Shown piece by piece: positions 57,047 through 64,000 of a DNA stretch of 64,000 nt. The DNA lies in the NCBI GenBank assembly GCA_907164885.2, contig OU015501.1, positions 19,563,631 through 19,627,630 on the forward strand. Reading direction: 5' to 3'. The notes under the pieces were generated by a model. That model was not told the DNA's origin, did not search any database, and was given only the letters and a program-made list of their open reading frames with translations. The translations under genes and the position numbers were made by a program. Source of the DNA: Dolomedes plantarius. Taxonomy: Eukaryota; Arthropoda; Arachnida; Araneae; Dolomedidae. Numbering within the stretch: the first letter of the stretch is position 1; every line of letters starts with the position of its first letter.

Positions 57047-60000
57047 ATGGCGTACTTAGGTAGATATAAGAAGTGTGATTTAGTTCAGTTAGCGATTGAG
57101 TTGGGCGAGAGTGTCCCTGAAATTAGTACGATAGTTATTTTGAAGGATATTATAACCAAAAGTAAAAACTATGATGAACCGTTTGTTAAAGAAGTGTTAG
57201 CAGGATTAGTTGAAGAAAGAGTGAAACAGGAAACACAAAAATTTGAATTTGAGCGAGCTTTGCAAGTGGAGAAACTAAAAATTGAAAATCAGAATAAGAT
57301 AGATGAACAGGAATTACATAAAATTGAACAACAATATGCTTTTGAATTGGAAAAATTAAAAATCCAGAATCAGAATAAGATAATTTCTCAGGCTGAAAGT
57401 AATGTTATTGTACCAGAAGTAAAGAAAAACACTATAGATTTGAGGAATTTAATGCAGAAATTTGACTTAAAAGACGGAGATATAGCTTCATTTTTGGTAT
57501 TATTTGAAAGGCAAGCTAAACGAGTAGGACTTACGGAGAGTGACTATGTAACACACTTATTAGGGCTATTGCCTCTTGAAATTACTCAGCTAATTGCGAG
57601 AGAATCGGAACAGGAAACTAATGAATATATATTTGTGAAGAATTTATTGTTAAAAAGATATAAACTAAGTCCCGAAAGTTTTAGACAGAAATTTGTCAAC
57701 CGTGTTAAAGATGTAAACGGCACGTGGACTGATTTTGTATTCGAATTACGCACCTATTTCAATGAGTGGTTAACAGGGTTAAATATAAATGACTATGAAT
57801 CCCTAAAAGAACTTATGATTACAGATCAATTAAAAAAGCGAGTCCCAAATACGATGCGTGAACATTTCATTGATTCTTGGCCAAAGTTTGTTAAAGCGAA
57901 TGATTTAGCCCAAGTGCTGGACGATTATGAAAACGTTCGATCAGGAATTAAAACTAATAGCGAAAGCAGAAATACGAAGCATACTAACTATCGTGATGAT
58001 TTTAAATACTACCCGCATTCAAATTACAGGATGAGTAATCGTAATACGAATAGGTTCGATTCGAGCAAGTTTGAGAACAAAAACGCGAACGTCAGCAGAA
58101 GTAAAATAAATGAAAAAGAAACCGCAACTCATAAAGTATTTAGTTCTTCGATAGGCGATGATAGAGCATGTTTTGTTTGTGGAGGGAGAAACCACATTGC
58201 TAGGTTTTGCAGAAAAACGAATGAACCGCGGAGCGAAAATCTGAATGTTTATGGGAATCGTGAAATGACGGCGCCAGACAAATATCTACGCCAGGCAAAG
58301 ATAAACAATCAAAGCATTAGTATTTTGCTTGACAAGGGAAGTAGCTGTTGTCTGATGAAAATGTCAATTGCTAAAAAGTTAGGATTAAATATTACTCCAT
58401 GTAAAAAGGATCTTTATTCGTTTGGAAACCAAATTAATCCAGTTTCGCAAAGTCTAGGTGTTACAGTTACAGATATAGAGATAAACGATGTTTTGGCTAA
58501 GGATGTTACTATTTTGATCGTGTCAGACAATACACAACCAGTTGATTTATTAGTTGGAAGAACATTACTCGATTTACCGTACATAGCTTATGCTAGGGTT
58601 GGAGAAAACTTACATATCGGATATGCGAAAGATTACCCATTCGTTAATTTAGAATTTATTGAGGAAAACCCAACGGTTAAATTGAAAGTAACTGAAACAG
58701 TACAAATTGTGAAGAATAGTATAAATTTTGTCAAAGCGAAGACTGAAGATTTAAATGATGGTTTAATTATGATTAGGGGAGAAGGTGAAAATTTAGACTC
58801 ATTATTGGAAGTCAAGGAAGGGGAAACAATTGTACCAGTTATTAATACCAGAGATAGTAATATTATATTGAATAGAAATCAAAATGTTGGTAAAGCGGAA
58901 TTAGTGGACGATGTCAATTTAAAGTCGTATAAGGACAATATAAATTTTGTTAATGAAGCACAATCATTAGAACCTCTAGACATGAGTACTAACGTAGAAC
59001 GAGAACCTATAACTTTAGAACAAATTAAATTTGACGAGACGTTACTTGAAGACCAAAAGCAAGATATAGTTCGTTTGTTGAATGAATATAGAGACTGTTT
59101 TGCATTTGATTTAAATGAATTAGGATGCACAGATTTAACTTTCATGGATATTAAAGAGATAGACGGTAGTAAGCCGGTATGTTCCCGACCCTATAAGACG
59201 AATGCTTCTGAGCGTAATATTATCAAACAAATTGTAAAAGAATGGAAAGATAGCAAAATTGTTTCGGAAACACGGTCACCATACGCAAGTCCAGTTTTGT
59301 TAGTGAAAAAGAAAACAGGTGAACACAGATTAGTTATTGATTTTCGCCGTCTTAATAATCAAACGGTAAAGGATAAATTCCCCCTGCCAAAAATAGATGA
59401 TTTATTGGAAAGTTTGAGCGGTGCTAAATTATTTACCACCTTGGATTTAGCTCACGGTTACTTGCAGATTCCATTGTCGGAGGAAGCGAAGAAAAAAACA
59501 GCCTTTATTACACCTGACGAAACCGGACAATTCGAGAGAATGATTTTTGGATTGGTTAATGCTCCCTCAGAGTTTCAAAGATTAATGTATCAAATACTAG
59601 GACCGTTATTTCTTACTAAAGCTGTTTGTTACTTAGATGATATCCTCATACCTGCTTTCTCTTGGGAGGACATGCTTGAAAGATTGGTATTAGTTTTGGA
59701 ACGTCTACGATTAGCGAAACTTACTCTTAAACTTGCTAAGTGCGAATTTGGTAAAAAGGAAGTACAATTTTTGGGTTTTGTAATAAATGCCGATGGTTTA
59801 AAGCCAGGTTTAAGGAAAATAAAAGCTATTGAAGAATACGTTGAACCTAAGAATATTTATGAAGTAAAAAGATTTCTAGGACTTACAGGTTTTTTTAGGC
59901 GTTTTGTTTCTAAATATGCGGAGAAGGCCGAACCATTGAGTAGATTAACTAAGAAAAATAAAGATTTTGAGTGGAAAGAAGAACAGAAGAATGCTTTTAA

Positions 60001-60193
60001 AGTTTTGAAAGAAATTCTTAGTAACCAACCAGTTTTAGCTCACTATAACCCCACATTAGAGACGGAAGTACACACAGATGCGAGTTCAGATGGATTAAGC
60101 GGAATACTACTTCAACGTGGAGACGATGGAAAATGGCATTTGGTGTATTGCGTAAGTAAGAAGACAACTGATGTAGAAAAGAATTACCACTGA
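57047..60193 (+). CDS. Gypsy-2 gag-protease-RT-RNase H (ends at a premature TGA)
   Basis: Starts at ATG 57047 (MAYLGRYKK), parallel to the Gypsy-1 start; 1,048 codons. In order: coiled coil (55-115); capsid with FERQAKRVGL (153-162); SCAN-like domain from SPESFRQKF to LDDYENVR (208-298); one zinc knuckle CFVCGGRNHIARFC (375-388); protease where the catalytic triplet is DKG (429-431) instead of DSG or DTG; reverse transcriptase (about 740-920) with D800 and YLDD at 862-865; RNase H from D1011. The TGA at 60191-60193 replaces a residue in the conserved YHS-x-ELE segment, and the same frame continues afterwards. The altered protease and the stop both suggest an inactive copy. Confidence 0.92.
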   Translation: MAYLGRYKKCDLVQLAIELGESVPEISTIVILKDIITKSKNYDEPFVKEVLAGLVEERVKQETQKFEFERALQVEKLKIENQNKIDEQELHKIEQQYAFELEKLKIQNQNKIISQAESNVIVPEVKKNTIDLRNLMQKFDLKDGDIASFLVLFERQAKRVGLTESDYVTHLLGLLPLEITQLIARESEQETNEYIFVKNLLLKRYKLSPESFRQKFVNRVKDVNGTWTDFVFELRTYFNEWLTGLNINDYESLKELMITDQLKKRVPNTMREHFIDSWPKFVKANDLAQVLDDYENVRSGIKTNSESRNTKHTNYRDDFKYYPHSNYRMSNRNTNRFDSSKFENKNANVSRSKINEKETATHKVFSSSIGDDRACFVCGGRNHIARFCRKTNEPRSENLNVYGNREMTAPDKYLRQAKINNQSISILLDKGSSCCLMKMSIAKKLGLNITPCKKDLYSFGNQINPVSQSLGVTVTDIEINDVLAKDVTILIVSDNTQPVDLLVGRTLLDLPYIAYARVGENLHIGYAKDYPFVNLEFIEENPTVKLKVTETVQIVKNSINFVKAKTEDLNDGLIMIRGEGENLDSLLEVKEGETIVPVINTRDSNIILNRNQNVGKAELVDDVNLKSYKDNINFVNEAQSLEPLDMSTNVEREPITLEQIKFDETLLEDQKQDIVRLLNEYRDCFAFDLNELGCTDLTFMDIKEIDGSKPVCSRPYKTNASERNIIKQIVKEWKDSKIVSETRSPYASPVLLVKKKTGEHRLVIDFRRLNNQTVKDKFPLPKIDDLLESLSGAKLFTTLDLAHGYLQIPLSEEAKKKTAFITPDETGQFERMIFGLVNAPSEFQRLMYQILGPLFLTKAVCYLDDILIPAFSWEDMLERLVLVLERLRLAKLTLKLAKCEFGKKEVQFLGFVINADGLKPGLRKIKAIEEYVEPKNIYEVKRFLGLTGFFRRFVSKYAEKAEPLSRLTKKNKDFEWKEEQKNAFKVLKEILSNQPVLAHYNPTLETEVHTDASSDGLSGILLQRGDDGKWHLVYCVSKKTTDVEKNYH

Positions 60194-61036
60194 AGTAAGC
60201 TAGAATTAATGGCCATTGTATGGACACTTGACAGATTAAGACAGTATCTCCTTGGAATTAAGTTTACAATTGTTACTGACTGCCAAGCATTGATCTACAT
60301 GAATTCGAAGAAAACGACGAATCCCCAGATAGCTCGATGGTATGATTTGATTCAGGAATTTGATATAGAGGTAAAGCATAGACCGGGTACGAAGATGAGT
60401 CACGTCGATGCGATGAGCAGAGCTCCAGTTTTAGAGGCAGAAGATACTATGACAAGCATAATAGAACGAAATTTAGAAGTTTGTCTTACACTTAGTGAAG
60501 AAGAACAAGTTTTAATAATTCAACATGCAGATCCAGAGTTAAGGAAATTAATAGACATTTTTCGAAAAGATGAGTATGAAAGGACAAGTGACGACAAACA
60601 GAAAATATGCAATTATGTTTTTAAAGGAAATAAGCTGTATAGAAAGGTTAAAGAGAAGGGAAAAGAAAAGCTACTTTACGTAATCCCCAAAAGCATGAGG
60701 AAAAGTACCGCAGTGAAGTTCCATGATCTGATGGGACACTTTTCGGTCGACAGAACTGCCAACAAAATTAAAGAATTATATTGGTTCCCTTATATGAAGC
60801 GTTACTTACGAAGACATATATCTATGTGCTTTGAATGCCGAATGACACATATAGAGTTACTCAGCTGGAGGAAAAGCAGAAAGGACGATTTTACACCACC
60901 ACAGCTCACGTCAGTCAACTCAAGCCATGGCCTAAACCTCGATATGAAGACGATGACGATGACGATTCAGACAACGAGGCTCCCAGTGCAGAACCTCCTG
61001 AACCACCTTAACTTAGTTCAAATCATCACCAGGTAA
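60194..61036 (+). pseudogene. Gypsy-2 RNase H end and truncated integrase
   Basis: Same frame as gag-pol after the TGA. It completes RNase H (LMAIVWTLDRLRQYL, VTDCQAL, VDAMSRAP) and has the integrase zinc site HDLMGHFS..H-type with CFEC at the end (about 60720-60840). Then the usual catalytic core is absent: the next sequence (from about 60845) is the C-terminal tail of the polyprotein read in the wrong frame. In the -1 frame (60867-61011) the tail reads TTTAHVSQLKPWPKPRY and an Asp/Pro-rich end before TAA. So hundreds of bases with all three catalytic acidic residues were lost with a frame change. Confidence 0.85.
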
Positions 61037-61265
61037 CAACCTCCGAAGATCAGGTAATATAGTTTTTTTTATTCTTTTTTAAATTTTACCCAAGAACTCT
61101 TGAACTCTAAGAAGGACTCAATTAGGACATTATCCAAAAGACTTTGAAGACCATATATTATTTTTGTTTTTTTAGCACATTGTTTATATTTCTAAATGTT
61201 TAAGTTGTATTTTTAGTAGTGTTATAAGTACGAATTGAGGGCAATTCTCTGTCAGGATGCCCGAA
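61037..61265 (+). other. Gypsy-2 3' untranslated region
   Basis: It ends GTCAGGATGCCCGAA directly before the 3' LTR. A clear long polypurine run is not visible at this border. Confidence 0.65.
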
Positions 61266-61522
61266 TGTAAGCAATTTTCTATGTTAATAGATGGCAGCAT
61301 GTAACAGACCGCACGAAGAATGTGAGCGCATGCGCACTGCAATATTGTAACAGAGAGAGAGCGTTGTGTAATGGATGGCGGTCGCACGTTGACGGCCAGC
61401 CGCTAAGTGTTTTCTATATTCCTCAAATAAAACTGTTGTTATCGTTTTAAGTATAATGTCATGTTGATCTTCCGTTATTAAGTAACCAGAAGCTTGCCTT
61501 GTTAGCAAAAGAAGAGCTAACA
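61266..61522 (+). repeat. Gypsy-2 3' LTR
   Basis: 257 bp, same as the 5' LTR in every stretch compared, followed by TTAT. Confidence 0.94.
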
Positions 61523-61526
61523 TTAT

Positions 61527-62696
61527 TGTGAATAAGAACTGATCTAAAACATGCACTTAAATTCATATTCTTTCATCATTTTTTTTCGTAAACATCAGTA
61601 CTGTATTAGATCATATAGGTACTAAAGAACTAATCGGAAGTGAAATCTTTTTATTAACGAAACCAAACTTATAACACTTCAAAAGAATAAGAAATTTTAT
61701 CAAAAATTTCAGGCAGATTTAATGCTCCATTACAGGAATTCTCATATTAGTGTTTTTATAGCTTGTCTCATATTTCAGTTTATAATTCTATCATCTCAAG
61801 TAATTGCTCATTAAACATATTTTACGTTTCTATAAAATTAATAACAATAAAACTATAATAATTGTGCTATATTATATAATTTTTACGGCTACAAAATTTA
61901 AAGAATAAACATACATAAATTACACATCATTTAATTCAAATCGACGTGTTCAGTTATTTCTTCGTATCTTAAAATGGATAATTAAAAGTTAAGTGAAAAA
62001 AATTAATAGAATATGTTTGTAGCTTTTACCAGAATTTTGTTCCTGAATGTAATACATTCAAGTTAATTTTTTTTTTAAATATTTTAGAGCATAATTTCTA
62101 TTTTGGTTTATAATAAAGGCGAGATTTAACTACTTAAGTTAAGGGAAGGTCAGTTGCATTCCAACAAATATTAACTTAAGCATTGAAGCCGAAAAGCTCA
62201 ATATCAGTTTCTAGTTGTTTATCCGAAGATAATTTTTTTTTAAATTAGAAATGCTATGGAACAGAAAAAAAACTATGTAGAAAGGATAGAATAAAACAGA
62301 AAACACGTTCACGGACAAATAAATATTCTGCTATGTACGGGAATAGGAATAATTTCTAGACGTAATCCGCATTTGGCCCAAAAGAAAGAAAATAAATATA
62401 CTATTTATACACTTGCAGCAAATCATGAAAAGTAAAAACGTGTGTAATAACGATTCTCTTAGAGCTATATAAATATTTCTTATATGTTAAAAGTTGAAAT
62501 AGTCCTACATATTTTTAATATGGTCAATATTTAGTTCTACGTAATAGTCATGCGTAAAGTTTGTTGCAAAAATAAAAAAGACATACACTGTACTTGTTAG
62601 GTTCTTGTATTCTGTTAAATAAAAGGCTGTACATAAGCTACACGTTTTCGAAGGCCAATTTAGGATGGAAATTGTTTTAATTTTTATAATAGTAAT
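61527..62696. other. No gene recognised
   Basis: A+T-rich spacer, no motif-bearing frame. Confidence 0.5.
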
Positions 62697-62706
62697 AACA
62701 ATGGAG

Positions 62707-63064
62707 TGTCGGGGTGCGATGGCCCAGTTGGCAAAGGCAGCGAGCCAGTGATCTGAACGTCTATGGTTCGATGTCGGTCACTGACAATTCCTCCACCGTG
62801 TACGCTAATGGCGGCTGGGGCACGAAAAATATGTCGTGGCTGCGATGTCCTCCAAGTTCTCAAAATTTACATGTGGAGGTGCGGGGCCATGTGTACCGGT
62901 CTCGTCACTTGACTCGATTCAAAATTACGGGACCGATCCTTTAGTCAAGTTGGACTCTGACCCTTGTGGTGCTATTCAAAACCGGAGCCTCACCATTCTG
63001 CCCATTAGCCTTTATGGACTTGATCTGATATATACTGTCGGTCAAGGGGCATAAGCCACGACAT
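62707..63064 (+). mobile_element. tRNA-derived SINE (family D)
   Basis: The head has A-box-like ATGGCCCAGTTGGC (62719-62732) and B-box-like GGTTCGATGTC (62765-62775). The ~360-bp unit is much less A+T-rich than its flanks. It is bordered by AACAATGGAG (62697-62706) and AATAATGGAG (63065-63074), a probable 10-bp target duplication with one difference. The open frames inside are incidental. Confidence 0.72.
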
Positions 63065-63074
63065 AATAATGGAG

Positions 63075-64000
63075 TAGTAGTAACGAAACACATTAAACTC
63101 CTTCACCATGCTTAAAAATATTAAATTAAAAGTTTCATCAAGGCAAATTACTTTTAAAATTTGAATACTTTGAATTTTTTTTACAAAATGTTAACATCAC
63201 AGTGTTATCCCGAATAAATAATTTTGAAATTTTATACACTTAAATGAAAAGTTATCAGGTAATCCATTTCCCTAACAATTTTTTATATCCCGTAACGATA
63301 GACCACGCTTAAGAAAAACATGGAATAACGTAAGCTCTTCACTTCTGCTGGAAATGACCCTTTATACTGACAAATGAAAGTGTATCACTACATTTCCCGG
63401 ACAGATCCTGATGGTGTGTGTGTCATGGCTTTCGTGACGCTCTTCAAAAATATTGCCGGGAACCCGGAAACTTATGAGTCAGTAAGAAATAAGCACGCAA
63501 TGCCTATTTAATAGCGAGAACTTATCATGAGTGGGAAGAGGGCAAAACCCCAAGACCTTTTATTTCTTCTAAGATATCCAATTACGCTCAGTCTGGACGG
63601 TTATTCATTAATTTGGAAGAATAAGTAGCTTAATTTCGATGATTGTTCCTTCAGCTGGTTTTGTTAATATCCTTCGTATAAAACAAACTGTTTACAGTGG
63701 GATGTTAGGTAAAATAGGCCGTACAGTAGGGTTATACGATTTTCGGCTACATCAAATACATTGAACGATTTTTTTAAAAGGATGTAGGAACGTAAAAACT
63801 TAAAAACTTTCCCTTAAATTTATGTTAATTTGAAACGTAGAGTTTTAAAAAATGGTAATTAACCGTAAAAACGACAGCAGACAAATCCGAATACACAAGT
63901 AGATGCCATATTATTTTTACAGTATAGTTTAAAAAGGCAGAATACCCAATGCTCTATAACACGAAGTAAATATTTTTTTTATTCAGTCATTAATATTTAT
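63075..64000. other. No gene recognised
   Basis: A+T-rich DNA to the window end with no assignable feature. Confidence 0.5.

Larger units (their letters stand above)
56704..61522 (+). mobile_element. Gypsy-2: LTR retrotransposon with deleted integrase core
   Basis: A 4,819-bp element with two 257-bp LTRs, target duplication TTAT (56700-56703 and 61523-61526), a tRNA-Leu-type primer site and a single gag-pol frame in the standard Gypsy order. LTRs appear identical. The copy is defective: protease DKG, TGA in RNase H, integrase core missing. With identical LTRs, it either moved recently using proteins from another copy or decayed right after insertion. Confidence 0.93.

Noticed and set aside
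61037..61265. env-like gene downstream of Gypsy-2 pol
   Set aside because: Only ~230 bp to the LTR and no open frame with signal peptide or membrane segment.

Overview
This window is eukaryotic nuclear DNA, very A+T-rich by eye, full of (TA)n microsatellites, tRNA-derived SINEs, short inverted-repeat DNA transposons and LTR retrotransposons. BEL/Pao and Gypsy elements beside hAT-, pogo/Tigger- and mariner-like non-autonomous elements point to an invertebrate, most likely an arthropod (my guess is a chelicerate such as a spider); the sequence alone does not fix the species. I found no convincing host gene, rRNA gene or intact tRNA gene. Every long coding stretch belongs to a retrotransposon.

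Layout. 1-39.6 kb: gene-poor DNA with small repeats: four copies of a ~0.75 kb repeat with TA-rich ends (family A), SINEs of several families, three hAT-like MITEs (two with perfect 8-bp target duplications), a Tigger-like MITE, a second pogo-like element that keeps the C-terminal end of a transposase with a PCNA-binding-type motif, a long palindromic element present twice, a compound TA/tandem array at 10.8-12.0 kb, and two tandem duplications (161 bp x3, 495 bp x2). 39.68-46.98 kb: a 7.3 kb Gypsy element on the minus strand (Gypsy-1). 46.98-50.6 kb: unannotated spacer. 50.61-56.41 kb: a BEL/Pao element on the plus strand. 56.70-61.52 kb: a second Gypsy element (Gypsy-2), plus strand. 61.5-64 kb: spacer with one more SINE.

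All three LTR elements have LTR pairs of equal length that look identical by eye, and short target-site duplications (GTGT, CAATA, TTAT), so all inserted recently. Each nevertheless carries coding damage: a one-base shift in the Gypsy-1 capsid; a shift and an early stop in BEL pol; and in Gypsy-2 an altered protease triad, a TGA stop in RNase H and deletion of the integrase catalytic core.

The most interesting item is Gypsy-1. Its pol order is protease - integrase - reverse transcriptase - RNase H inside one open frame, the Copia-like order known for Gmr1-type Gypsy elements, which were first described in deuterostomes. Gypsy-2, 10 kb away, has a homologous SCAN-like capsid but the usual Gypsy order (RT - RNase H - integrase). 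Two related gag types joined to differently ordered pols in one neighbourhood deserve follow-up.
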